The position numbers and the translations under genes were made by a program. A DNA stretch of 34,315 bases from Candidatus Woesearchaeota archaeon (GTDB lineage Archaea > Nanobdellota > Nanobdellia > Woesearchaeales > ARS49). The DNA is taken from NCBI GenBank assembly GCA_014729505.1, contig WJJS01000033.1, forward strand, positions 1 through 34,315. The letters are read 5' to 3'. This document shows, in pieces, positions 1-8,162 of this stretch (its first letter is position 1; the number at the start of each line of letters is the position of its first letter). Under the pieces are notes generated by a model. It was not told the origin of the DNA. It saw nothing but the letters and a program-made list of their open reading frames with translations, and searched no databases.

Positions 1-1
1 A

Positions 2-826
2 ATATTTGTACTAGCCTTTGAATTGTTTTTGTTACAAAAACTACTGCGAAAAGAATGGAAACCGGTCGTGTTATACACTATTCCGCTTGTCATTGGAGCA
101 CTAGGCACGCTTGCGTTCAATTACTCGATGTATGGCAATGCATGGCGACCAGTAGTGCAATTACTCTCCTCAACAGGATGGATTGCCCCAACACTATTGG
201 TTTCCCAATCACCCTTTATTTATCTCTTCACTCTCTTAATCAGTATGAATATTTTGCTGCCATTTTTCTTCATCGGTTTCTCAAGAGCAATACGCAACCG
301 TCAAATGAAATGGTACCTGATCATCCCACTGCTCTTAGGATTTCTAGCTTTTCAACTCATATCCATGAAAACAGAACGCTATTTGATTCCTCTCTTACCT
401 TTCCTAGCAATACTTCTTGCTATGGGATTACAGAAAGTACGTCAAGCAACTATTCGATGGTCACTTATTGTCACGTATTGCGTTATCAGTGTAAGTATCG
501 TTGGATTCCTCGTCCTCATTGTGCAAAGTCCATGGCCTGAAGAATTCTTTTCAGGAACGCATGTTCAAGAACAGTGCCCTTATTCTTTGCGCGTCGCGTC
601 GAGCAATCCACTAGCAGTCGTTTATTACGATGATGTCAGACCCTACTATTCTGAACACTCAAACCAATGGCTTGACGACTTTGACACCGTCACGTGCTTT
701 TTTTACTCCAGTTGCTTTTTTGCAGGCAATGTCTCGTCGATTATTATTGAAGAATTTGAACCAGCATACACAGAAACAATAAATGGTTGTACGAATATCG
801 TGTACAGACGCGTTAGCGCACCTTAA
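2..826 (+). CDS. C-terminal part of a membrane glycosyltransferase-like protein (5' partial)
   Basis: The frame is open to the left edge, so the N-terminus is missing and the TTG at 23 is probably not the true start. About 270 residues are visible: several hydrophobic helices, including a segment with E-R-Y-L-I-P-L-L-P-F, a pattern common in polytopic GT-C fold (PMT/ArnT-like) sugar transferases, then a hydrophilic C-terminal tail of about 90 residues with five cysteines that would lie outside the membrane. In that family the protein moves a sugar from a lipid-linked donor to an acceptor on the outer face of the membrane. The catalytic acidic residues lie near the N-terminus and cannot be checked here. 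Its stop overlaps the stop of the convergent MBF1 gene by 14 nt. The family call is moderate; an unrelated polytopic membrane protein is possible. Confidence 0.5.
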   Translation: MFVLAFELFLLQKLLRKEWKPVVLYTIPLVIGALGTLAFNYSMYGNAWRPVVQLLSSTGWIAPTLLVSQSPFIYLFTLLISMNILLPFFFIGFSRAIRNRQMKWYLIIPLLLGFLAFQLISMKTERYLIPLLPFLAILLAMGLQKVRQATIRWSLIVTYCVISVSIVGFLVLIVQSPWPEEFFSGTHVQEQCPYSLRVASSNPLAVVYYDDVRPYYSEHSNQWLDDFDTVTCFFYSSCFFAGNVSSIIIEEFEPAYTETINGCTNIVYRRVSAP

Positions 827-1250
827 TATAATCGCCAAGTGTAAAACTGCCAGAAGATTTCTTTGATGCATCTGGCGTGATCTTCTCATCAGGCTCAGTC
901 AAACGCACCTTGAATTTTTTCTCCAATTTTTTAGCCAAAGACAAAGAAGGACAAAAACCCTTAGACTCCAACTTATGCACAATACTCTCACGTTCAGAAA
1001 TCTGTGCAGCAAACTCCTTTTGTGTCAAGCCAAGCTGTTCACGAATCGTACGAATACGCGCTGCAGCATCGAAGACCACACGCAATTCAGGAACATCCTC
1101 TTGAAGCCTGGGCTGTTTTTTCTTAATAGGTTTTGGAGCAGCAAGAACTTTACCAAACGAAGAACAGGACTTACAAACCCGAAGTTTTACACCTTCGACA
1201 AGACAGTCAAGATGCGCGTTATCAGATCCGCACATTTCACAACGTGGCAT
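813..1250 (-). CDS. Multiprotein bridging factor 1 (archaeal MBF1)
   Basis: 145 residues. The N-terminus has a zinc-ribbon arrangement, C4-x2-C7 and C26-x2-C29, then a Lys/Pro-rich linker and a Cro/C1-type helix-turn-helix at about residues 65-125 (IRTIREQLGLTQKEFAAQIS). This zinc ribbon plus HTH is the layout of archaeal MBF1, a conserved protein of about 150-165 residues linked to transcription and to the ribosome. A GTG at 1256 would add two residues, but the TATA octamer at 1273-1280 is centred 26.5 nt before the ATG at 1250, so the leaderless ATG is preferred. The gene is monocistronic, divergent from the ABC exporter, and convergent and overlapping with the glycosyltransferase-like gene. 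Confidence 0.92.
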   Translation of the reverse strand: MPRCEMCGSDNAHLDCLVEGVKLRVCKSCSSFGKVLAAPKPIKKKQPRLQEDVPELRVVFDAAARIRTIREQLGLTQKEFAAQISERESIVHKLESKGFCPSLSLAKKLEKKFKVRLTEPDEKITPDASKKSSGSFTLGDYIKVR

Positions 1251-1272
1251 GATCACATTGCTGTCTGTACGG

Positions 1273-1280
1273 TATAAAAA
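1273..1280 (-). promoter_or_regulatory. TATA box of the MBF1 gene
   Basis: TTTTTATA on the minus strand, centred 26.5 nt upstream of the ATG at 1250. This predicts a transcript beginning at or next to the start codon. Confidence 0.7.
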
Positions 1281-1338
1281 AGTTTCGAGAACACTACAAA
1301 CCTGCTCAATTCATGACTCTTCGATGATTACGCTTTTA

Positions 1339-1346
1339 TTTAAATA
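1339..1346 (+). promoter_or_regulatory. TATA box of the ABC exporter operon
   Basis: TTTAAATA, centred 24.5 nt before the ATG at 1367. The box overlaps the first possible in-frame ATG (1346), so that codon cannot be the start if this box is used. Confidence 0.7.
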
Positions 1347-1366
1347 TGCACTATACTATTATGCAT

Positions 1367-2305
1367 ATGCCCGTACCGGTCGAAGAATTACGAGAAGCAG
1401 GATGGCCAGAGCCACTCATTAACGAATACCTGGGCTCGAACGGACAAACACAACCCATCCTCGAAGCAGAACACGTCACGTTTTCCTTTACCTCAAAACC
1501 CCTACTCTCTAACATCTCATTTGCCGTCTATCCAGGAGAAATATTTGGTATTCTCGGACGGTCAGGAGTAGGAAAAACCACATTACTCAATATACTCGCC
1601 GGTATACAACACTCAAAAGGAACAATCACAACAAAAACCACTCGACAAGGATTTTCCACACAATACCCTTCGTTTTACCCGGACTTAAGTGTTGCAGAAA
1701 ACTGCAAATACTTTGCCCGCGTAGCAGGATTAGAAAAAGTGCGGCTACGCACACTGCTTGAACGATTAGGATTATGGGACACACTCCATACGCCGGCAAA
1801 AGAACTGTCTGGAGGAATGAAAAAGAAACTCGACCTTGTCCTTGCACTACTTGGAGATCCAGAACTCCTCTTTCTTGATGAACCGACAGCAGACCTCGAT
1901 CCCGTATCGCGACAATACATCTGGCGATTCCTCGGTCATCTGCGAGACCAAGGAAAAAGCATCATCGTAGCCACACATCTGCTCGATGAAGCAGAACCAC
2001 ACTGCACACGCGTTGCAGTACTCCACGACACTCATATTGCAGCAATAGGAGCGCCAGACGATTTTCGCATGAGACTCGGCATGAGATACGTCTTACGCGT
2101 AGGCTTTGAATCACAACAATACGGCGCACTTGTCAGCTCACAACAACATTACTGGCTAGATGACAAACAAGTACTCATAGGCATACGCACACAAAAAGAG
2201 GCAATACAATTACTCCAGCACGCACTGCAACTCGGAGAAAGCATACAGACCCTCAGCATAGAACAACCATCACTACAAAACATTTTTTCGCTCTTAACAC
2301 AATGA
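1367..2305 (+). CDS. ABC-2 type exporter, ATP-binding subunit
   Basis: 312 residues from the chosen start. It carries a complete nucleotide-binding domain: Walker A GRSGVGKT (about 64-71), signature LSGGMKKKL (147-155), Walker B LLFLDEPT (167-174) and an H-loop His in VATH (204). The C-terminal 90 residues form the accessory region typical of DrrA/CcmA-type exporters. A 30-residue N-terminal segment before the ABC domain contains GWPEPLINEYL, a short helix I do not recognise. The gene overlaps the permease gene by ATGA (2302-2305), so the two are translationally coupled and almost certainly form one transporter. ATGs at 1346 and 1361 are in frame, but the promoter spacing favours 1367. The substrate cannot be read from the sequence. 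Confidence 0.9.
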   Translation: MPVPVEELREAGWPEPLINEYLGSNGQTQPILEAEHVTFSFTSKPLLSNISFAVYPGEIFGILGRSGVGKTTLLNILAGIQHSKGTITTKTTRQGFSTQYPSFYPDLSVAENCKYFARVAGLEKVRLRTLLERLGLWDTLHTPAKELSGGMKKKLDLVLALLGDPELLFLDEPTADLDPVSRQYIWRFLGHLRDQGKSIIVATHLLDEAEPHCTRVAVLHDTHIAAIGAPDDFRMRLGMRYVLRVGFESQQYGALVSSQQHYWLDDKQVLIGIRTQKEAIQLLQHALQLGESIQTLSIEQPSLQNIFSLLTQ

Positions 2306-3993
2306 AATTTATCAAAGCAACACTTGCCATTGTAAGCAAAAATCTACGATTACTCGCACGGTCAAAAACAAGCGCACTCATCATCCTCTTAGGTCCGCTC
2401 GTTCTCATCGTTTTAGCAGGACTTGCCTTTGATCATGCAGAACCCTTTGCCATAACCCTTGGAGTCGTTGCACAAGAGTATACTGAGGATGCACAACTCT
2501 TCTTAGACACTCTTGCAAGCAATAATCTTGATCTAGTCACCTTTGAAGCACAGGACAGTTGTACGCGAGGAGTCCTGTCAGGAGAAGTAGATGCGTGCGT
2601 AGAATTTCCACAACATTTTGCATTTAGCGAAAAAGACAACAACCAAATCTCTTTTCACGTCGATTACAGCAAAGTCAACTTAGTTTATGCAATTGTCAAC
2701 ACTTTCTCAGAACAAGTAGATGCGCAAGCAAGCAAACTACGTCAGGAACTCGCTGATGACGTGATAGGAGCAATAGCGGTAAGCAAAGACGAAGTCAGCA
2801 AAGGAAAACCACTCGTCGTAGGACTCGCCACAAACGCAGAGACCGTCCTTGAAAAGAGCCGCCAAGTCAGCTCACGATTCTCAGATCTTGACTTCAGTGC
2901 GCCAACAATCAATACCAGTATTGATGAAGACCTTCGTACTGACGTACAAAATCTTACCAATAATACGCTTGAAGCCATCATAGACGCGCTAACAACACTG
3001 AGAGCAGTACGCGACAGCACCACAGACAATAGTACGCGAGCATCACTTTCATCACTTATCCACACTCTTGAAAATTCTTATGACGATCTTCTTGCCACAA
3101 GCAATGAAACAATAATGGAAACAGAACAAGCACTCAATCATACACAAACACTTGTCAACACGCTGCACGATAACGCACAACGACTACAACACGCAGGATC
3201 ACTCAAAGCAACACTCGCTGCAGACCTGAGCACCGTTACTGAACAAGTCGACGGTTCACTCCTCCTAGCGCTAAAACTTCAAGAATCACTCAATACACTC
3301 TCAGGTCGTCTCGACGCTGTAGGCACAACAAACGCACAAACACTCACCAATCCAGTGCAAACCGTCATCAATCCTGTAGGATCAGAACAATCATATCTCA
3401 GCTATATCTTTCCCTTACTCCTCATTCTCGTAGTAGTATTCAGTGGATTGCTCATAACTCCGACAATCATACATCTTGAACGATTAAGCCCTGCACACTT
3501 GCGCAACACACTCGTAGACAGAACGCAAGCAAACTTTCTTGCAACCTTTATCACCAGCGTTCTTATCATCAGCATTGAATTAGCAGTTGTTCTCGGCGTG
3601 AGCATGTTCTTTTTTGGCAATTTCTTTGGTGTTTTACCGCCAACACTCCTTGTCTTAGGACTTGTCACTATAGTCTTTGTGTTTTTAGGAATGATCATAG
3701 GACATGTCTTTGCCACAGAAACAACAGCAATACTTGCCGGAGTAGCAACAACTGCTGTCCTGCTCTTCAGTTCAAACATCGTCATACCGCTAGCAAGCGC
3801 ACCGTCCATTCTGAGACAACTACTCTGGTTTAACCCGCTAAACCTTGCAGAAGTCATGCTACGCACGACCTTTGTCTACGGACACTCTTTCAGTATTGTA
3901 GCACAAGAATTCCTGGTACTCTTAGCAGGAGCAGTTCTTCTCGGATTCTTAGCCCATACGAGCTATCGATATATACAATCGATAAGGTTATAA
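2302..3993 (+). CDS. ABC-2 type exporter, membrane subunit with large coiled-coil ectodomain
   Basis: 563 residues. One transmembrane helix near residues 20-42 is followed by about 325 hydrophilic residues rich in heptad-like spacing, then a C-terminal cluster of about five helices (from SYIFPLLLILVVVFSGLL onward). This YhgE/Pip-like layout of ABC-2 permeases places the long coiled coil outside the cell. The ectodomain holds several N-x-S/T sequons (NTS, NLT, NNT, NST, NET, NHT), consistent with archaeal N-glycosylation, although use of the sites is an inference. It is coupled to the ATPase gene by ATGA. Its last codons contain the TATA box of the following nop5 operon. The substrate is unknown; export of lipid-linked or surface material is typical of the family. 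Confidence 0.85.
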   Translation: MKFIKATLAIVSKNLRLLARSKTSALIILLGPLVLIVLAGLAFDHAEPFAITLGVVAQEYTEDAQLFLDTLASNNLDLVTFEAQDSCTRGVLSGEVDACVEFPQHFAFSEKDNNQISFHVDYSKVNLVYAIVNTFSEQVDAQASKLRQELADDVIGAIAVSKDEVSKGKPLVVGLATNAETVLEKSRQVSSRFSDLDFSAPTINTSIDEDLRTDVQNLTNNTLEAIIDALTTLRAVRDSTTDNSTRASLSSLIHTLENSYDDLLATSNETIMETEQALNHTQTLVNTLHDNAQRLQHAGSLKATLAADLSTVTEQVDGSLLLALKLQESLNTLSGRLDAVGTTNAQTLTNPVQTVINPVGSEQSYLSYIFPLLLILVVVFSGLLITPTIIHLERLSPAHLRNTLVDRTQANFLATFITSVLIISIELAVVLGVSMFFFGNFFGVLPPTLLVLGLVTIVFVFLGMIIGHVFATETTAILAGVATTAVLLFSSNIVIPLASAPSILRQLLWFNPLNLAEVMLRTTFVYGHSFSIVAQEFLVLLAGAVLLGFLAHTSYRYIQSIRL

Positions 3994-3995
3994 AA
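3988..3995 (+). promoter_or_regulatory. TATA box of the nop5 operon, overlapping the permease stop codon
   Basis: TTATAAAA, centred 25.5 nt before the ATG at 4017. It covers the final sense codon and TAA (3991-3993) of the ABC permease gene. Confidence 0.65.
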
Positions 3996-4016
3996 CGCAC
4001 CAAAATAGGCTCTCTT

Positions 4017-4787
4017 ATGAAGCATATCGTTCTTCACGAACAGACGACTGCCAAGGTATTGCACAAAGCAAAAGCACAACAGTACCATAAAAAGCTCGTC
4101 AAAGAAAACACGCAACTCACCATACAAGACCTCAAAACACACGAGTATGTCGACGAACTACTCATCAATGCCATAGCGTATCTTGACACACTACAGGACT
4201 CTTTTGAACAACAAGGAACAAAAATGAGAGAAGCTCTGCGCTATCTTGATCCAGAAACAGCACACGCGCATCGCGATATGGACTCGCTTGTAACAGCAGT
4301 GCGCAACAAAGGATCGGCACTTGGCAAATCCAGCGCATTGGGAGGCACTATTGCTAGCACAAGCAAACACTACATTCTGGGCATGATACCTCCCCTTTTG
4401 CAGCTTAAAGAAGAAAAGAACAGAGTCAAAACATACCTGGAGCACAACACGTCGAGATACCTGCCAAACACGACTGCACTTATTGGGCCGGAACTAGCAG
4501 CACGACTCGTACAACTCTCAGGATCAAGAAAAAAACTGGCGTTTCTACCCTCATCAAGCATTCAAGTTTTAGGAGCGAGTAAGGCAGTCTTTCGCCATCT
4601 ACGAGAAGGAAGCAAAAGTCCAAAACACGGCATTCTCTTTACACATCCACTCGTCAAAAAAACCAAAGACAAAGGGCGAGTAGCAAAACTGCTTGCAGAC
4701 AAAATCGCAATAGCTGCTAAAGTGGATTATTTTTCAGGAGAATACATAGGGGAACAACTCAAAAAAGAGGTTGAAGAACAATTATGA
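4017..4787 (+). CDS. Nop5-type C/D box sRNP core protein, short form
   Basis: 256 residues. The C-terminal two thirds is a Nop domain: TALIGPELAARLVQLSGS, KLAFLPSSSIQVLGASKAVFRHL and KHGILFTHPLV are family hallmarks. Nop5 bridges L7Ae-bound C/D guide RNA to fibrillarin for 2'-O-methylation of rRNA and tRNA. Archaeal Nop5 proteins are usually about 370-420 residues with an N-terminal domain that docks fibrillarin. Here that domain is absent: the protein starts close to the coiled-coil segment, and the usual WY-x2-HFPEL motif is not visible. The next gene, overlapping by ATGA, is fibrillarin, which supports the role. The start is fixed by the promoter at 3988-3995. Identity is firm; how it docks fibrillarin is open. 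Confidence 0.88.
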   Translation: MKHIVLHEQTTAKVLHKAKAQQYHKKLVKENTQLTIQDLKTHEYVDELLINAIAYLDTLQDSFEQQGTKMREALRYLDPETAHAHRDMDSLVTAVRNKGSALGKSSALGGTIASTSKHYILGMIPPLLQLKEEKNRVKTYLEHNTSRYLPNTTALIGPELAARLVQLSGSRKKLAFLPSSSIQVLGASKAVFRHLREGSKSPKHGILFTHPLVKKTKDKGRVAKLLADKIAIAAKVDYFSGEYIGEQLKKEVEEQL

Positions 4788-5410
4788 TTGTCAAAAAAGG
4801 CAAGGTACTTGTAGAACAACGATACCCTGTTAATCCATTCTCCTCACGACAAGAACGACACAAAGGAACATCCTATCTTGTTATGGATCCCAAACGATCA
4901 AAACTCGCAGCAGGACTCAAAACAGGACTGCAACATCCTCCACAAGAACACGATATTGTACTCTACCTGGGTGCAAGCGCAGGATACACTGTCTCTTTTC
5001 TCGCACAGCAAACACCATTACTCTTAGCAGTGGAATTCTCACCAGTAATGATGCAAGAACTGCTCTTTATCGCACAAGAACTGCCAACCATCGCGCCACT
5101 ATTAGCAGATGCCCGACAACCAGAACAGTACGAGCACAGACTCTGCGAAGCAGATTATCTATTCTGCGATATCTCACAACGAGATCAGGTAGATATCTTC
5201 AACAAACATCTGAAGTATCTACGACGAGGAGGAATAGGAGCACTAGCACTAAAAACAAGAAGCATCAACGCAGTAACACCACCAGACATAATCTTTAAGA
5301 AGGTGCTCAACACACTGCAACAAAGGATGGAAATCGTTGAACATCACCGCCTAGAACCATACCAGAAGGATCATTACCTGATCATCATTCGCAATGATAC
5401 AACTCTATAA
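4784..5410 (+). CDS. flpA: Fibrillarin-like rRNA/tRNA 2'-O-methyltransferase
   Basis: 208 residues, within the 200-230 usual for archaeal fibrillarin. The SAM-binding glycine loop is YLGASAGYTVSFLA (61-74), followed by VEFSP, the acidic FCDIS (128-132) and LKTRS (156-160), which match the K-D-K-type catalytic layout of the family. It methylates ribose 2'-OH groups at sites chosen by C/D box guide RNAs in complex with L7Ae and Nop5. It overlaps nop5 by ATGA, and its last 17 nt overlap the start of cysS, so the three genes are one transcription unit. Confidence 0.95.
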   Translation: MIVKKGKVLVEQRYPVNPFSSRQERHKGTSYLVMDPKRSKLAAGLKTGLQHPPQEHDIVLYLGASAGYTVSFLAQQTPLLLAVEFSPVMMQELLFIAQELPTIAPLLADARQPEQYEHRLCEADYLFCDISQRDQVDIFNKHLKYLRRGGIGALALKTRSINAVTPPDIIFKKVLNTLQQRMEIVEHHRLEPYQKDHYLIIIRNDTTL

Positions 5411-6815
5411 TAGCCTTACAAAACAAAAAGAACATTTTACACCACTACAAAAAGGACAAGTGCGTATGTACAGTTGTGGGCCGACAGTATACAATTATGC
5501 CCATCTTGGCAATCTCATGGCCTTTTGCGTTGCAGATGTACTCAAACGCAACCTTCGATTACAAGGCTACCAGGTACGTCATGTAATGAATATCACAGAT
5601 ATAGACGATAAAACGATACGAGACAGTCAAGCACAACATATCACACGAGAAGAACTCACAGAGAAATACACCAAGGCATTCTTTGAAGACCTGGACGCTT
5701 TACACATCGACAAAGCAGACGAGTTCCCAAGCGCAACAGCGTACGTCGATCATATGATAGTGTTCATACAACAACTCCTCGATAAACAATATGCATATCA
5801 AGGACAAGATAACAGCATCTACTTCAAAGTACGACAATTTTCAGATTATGGAATATTGGGAAATATAGATCTTGATGCGCTAAAAGAAGGAGGTTCAGGA
5901 CGAATAAAAGCAGACGAGTATTCAAAAGAGAACGTTCAAGACTTCGCCTTATGGAAAGCATGGGAATCAAACGACGGCCCAAATTATTGGGAACCATGCT
6001 TTACTATCAATAAAGAAAAGAAAATAATCAAAGGTCGACCAGGATGGCACATTGAATGCAGCGTCATGTCAACAGAGCTCCTCGGCGAACAGATAGATAT
6101 TCATACCGGCGGAATAGACCTTCGCTTTCCTCATCACGACAATGAAATCGCACAAACAGAAGCAGTAACAGGCAAACAATTCGTCAAGTACTGGATACAC
6201 AACGAACACTTACTTGTTGACAACAAAAGAATGTCAAAGAGCGCAGGAAACTTTTACACACTGCGCGACATCACAGGCAAAGGCTATCGTCCGGCAGCAT
6301 TTCGTTACCTAGTACTCTCAGGACACTACCGGCAACAAACAAATTTTACCTGGAACTCATTGGAAGCAGCACAACACAGTATCGAACGCCTCCAGGATTT
6401 TGTTGTACGAATGCACGAGATTACTGCCACAGGGAACGCGGTACTGCTCGACGAAATAAAAGCACAACGACAAATGTTCCTTGACGCCTTAGCAAATGAT
6501 CTCAACACCCCGGTAGCATTAGATGCCATTTTTGATATGATCAAAACAGTGTATGCGCACATAGACAAGATCAGCGAACACGATGCAAAAGAAGCACTCC
6601 ACGTCATGAATGACTTCAACTCCGTTTTTGCTGTTCTTTGCATGGAACAAGAAGAACTGCCGCCAGAAATCGCAAAACTCATCGCACAACGAGAACGCGC
6701 ACGAACACTAAAAGACTGGGCACTAGCAGACACGCTGCGCGAACAACTGCGACAACAAGGATACGAGATCGAAGACACTGCACAAGGAACGCGATGGAAA
6801 AGGATCTCTTCGTAG
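5394..6815 (+). CDS. cysS: Cysteinyl-tRNA synthetase
   Basis: 473 residues, normal length. Class I signatures are present: the HIGH-like HLGN (37-40) after the zinc ligand C28 in YSCGPTVYN, and KMSKS-like RMSKS (279-283). Further zinc-site residues are visible at C222 and H247/H248. It charges tRNA-Cys with cysteine. The start at 5394 (MIQLYNSLTKQKE) matches the usual CysRS N-terminus, although it lies 17 nt inside the fibrillarin gene. The downstream methyltransferase gene starts 22 nt before its stop. Its place inside an RNA-modification operon is a compact-genome arrangement and not evidence of another role. Confidence 0.97.
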   Translation: MIQLYNSLTKQKEHFTPLQKGQVRMYSCGPTVYNYAHLGNLMAFCVADVLKRNLRLQGYQVRHVMNITDIDDKTIRDSQAQHITREELTEKYTKAFFEDLDALHIDKADEFPSATAYVDHMIVFIQQLLDKQYAYQGQDNSIYFKVRQFSDYGILGNIDLDALKEGGSGRIKADEYSKENVQDFALWKAWESNDGPNYWEPCFTINKEKKIIKGRPGWHIECSVMSTELLGEQIDIHTGGIDLRFPHHDNEIAQTEAVTGKQFVKYWIHNEHLLVDNKRMSKSAGNFYTLRDITGKGYRPAAFRYLVLSGHYRQQTNFTWNSLEAAQHSIERLQDFVVRMHEITATGNAVLLDEIKAQRQMFLDALANDLNTPVALDAIFDMIKTVYAHIDKISEHDAKEALHVMNDFNSVFAVLCMEQEELPPEIAKLIAQRERARTLKDWALADTLREQLRQQGYEIEDTAQGTRWKRISS

Positions 6816-7678
6816 AACGATACCTCAAATGGGGAGGGAAAGTAGTAGCAATTACTGAAAAGCCATGTTTTCGGATCAATACCACACTCATTACTCCAGA
6901 ACAACTCCTCAAACGCTTCGACAATGAAGACATCGCCGTGCGAAAAGTGCCCTATCTGGATCACGGGTATGAAGTGCTCACAAGCTCATTTAGCATCGGA
7001 TCAACCATTGAATACCTTCTAGGATATTATTACATACAAAGTGCTATCGCACAATTACCAGTTCTCATCTTACAGGTCAATGAAAACGACCTCGTCCTAG
7101 ACTGTTGTGCAAGTCCGGGAGGAAAAACAACACAACTCGCACAATACATGAATAACAACGGCCAAATCATCGCGCTTGAAAAGAAAAGAGAACGACTCTC
7201 ACGATTAAAAAATAACCTTGAACGATGTCAAATAGCAAACACGACCGTGTACCACATGGACGCACGAAAAAACCACGAACTAGGAGTCTGTTTTGATAAA
7301 ATACTAGTTGATGCGCCATGCTCAGGGAATTACGTCACCGACAAACACTGGTTTAGCAAACGCACACCAGAAGATTTTGTCCGCATGGCAACAGTGCAAA
7401 AAGCCATCATAAAAAGCGCTATAAAATCACTGCGCCCCGGCGGAACGCTCGTCTACTCCACCTGCAGTCTTGAACCAGAAGAAAACGAACTAGTCATCGA
7501 TTACGCACTACGACATTTGCCAGTAACATGTAAAAGCACAGGACTCCAACTAGGAACGCAAGGACTGCAACAACCATTTGAACGCACACTACACCCTGAC
7601 ATTCGCCACTGCCGACGATTCTGGCCCCATCAGACAACAACACAAGGATTTTTCATAGCAAAACTGGTGAAAAAATGA
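6794..7678 (+). CDS. NOL1/NOP2/Sun-type RNA cytosine-C5 methyltransferase
   Basis: 294 residues from the ATG at 6794. The frame is open further upstream, but there it only covers cysS in another frame and reads as low-complexity Arg/Thr. SAM motif I is DCCASPGGKTT (103-113); the catalytic pair of cysteines lies in DAPCSGN (C176) and STCSLEPEENE (C224), exactly as in RNA m5C methyltransferases. The C-terminus ends with the family's GFFIAKL. The target may be rRNA or tRNA; it cannot be told from sequence. It overlaps cysS by 22 nt and the next gene by ATGA. The adjacent PUA-like protein may supply the RNA-binding module often fused to or paired with such enzymes. Confidence 0.93.
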   Translation: MEKDLFVERYLKWGGKVVAITEKPCFRINTTLITPEQLLKRFDNEDIAVRKVPYLDHGYEVLTSSFSIGSTIEYLLGYYYIQSAIAQLPVLILQVNENDLVLDCCASPGGKTTQLAQYMNNNGQIIALEKKRERLSRLKNNLERCQIANTTVYHMDARKNHELGVCFDKILVDAPCSGNYVTDKHWFSKRTPEDFVRMATVQKAIIKSAIKSLRPGGTLVYSTCSLEPEENELVIDYALRHLPVTCKSTGLQLGTQGLQQPFERTLHPDIRHCRRFWPHQTTTQGFFIAKLVKK

Positions 7679-8109
7679 AAGCATTCATTTCACAATTTTG
7701 GAACGGAGAACTCGCACACATCAAGATCGGCAATGAATACTACAAAAAAAACGACGCGCTCACGACACTAACACGCGACATTTCAAAAACGCCAGTCTCG
7801 CAAGGACAATACCTAGGACAACAACGCAAAGGATTATTCTATCCCAGTTCGTACTTACTACAATTTCTGGCAAAAAAAACCACAAAAAAACTCATCGTGA
7901 CAGACAAAGCAGCATGGCTCTTTGTGTGCGGCAAAGACATACGACGACGAAGCGTTATCGAACAATACACTCCTGACGATGGCGATTATGTTCTTATACT
8001 CAACACGAAAAAAGAAACGCTAGGGTATGCGCGTATAACAGTCAAAAACAAAGCAATCGTGCGCATAACAAGATTATTTGACATAGGAGACTATCTGCGA
8101 CGCGAGTAA
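7675..8109 (+). CDS. PUA-like RNA-binding protein
   Basis: 144 residues. The C-terminal half, from KLIVTDKAAWLFVCGKDI through YVLILNTKKETLGYARI, has the pattern of a PUA or PUA-like fold: a hydrophobic A-W-L-F start, a charged C-G-K-D turn, then a G-D-Y-V-L-I strand and an L-G-Y-A strand. The N-terminal half is not recognised. It overlaps the m5C methyltransferase gene by ATGA, and the two probably act together, as archaeal NSUN enzymes and PUA domains often do (an inference from context). A Nip7-like ribosome-biogenesis role is an alternative. Confidence 0.6.
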   Translation: MKAFISQFWNGELAHIKIGNEYYKKNDALTTLTRDISKTPVSQGQYLGQQRKGLFYPSSYLLQFLAKKTTKKLIVTDKAAWLFVCGKDIRRRSVIEQYTPDDGDYVLILNTKKETLGYARITVKNKAIVRITRLFDIGDYLRRE

Positions 8110-8132
8110 TCCACATTCCATGAAAGCTAAAA

Positions 8133-8140
8133 GCTTAAAA
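8133..8140 (+). promoter_or_regulatory. TATA box of rfcL
   Basis: GCTTAAAA, centred 26.5 nt before the ATG at 8163. It follows a partly repeated A/G-rich run (AAAGCTAAAAGC) that could act as BRE. Confidence 0.55.
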
Positions 8141-8162
8141 GCATAGAAATCCAAGAACACCC

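Noticed and set aside
6638-6793. Upstream extension of the m5C methyltransferase frame into cysS
   Set aside because: The extension is low-complexity Arg/Thr and overlaps the cysS reading frame; the family N-terminus begins at the ATG at 6794.
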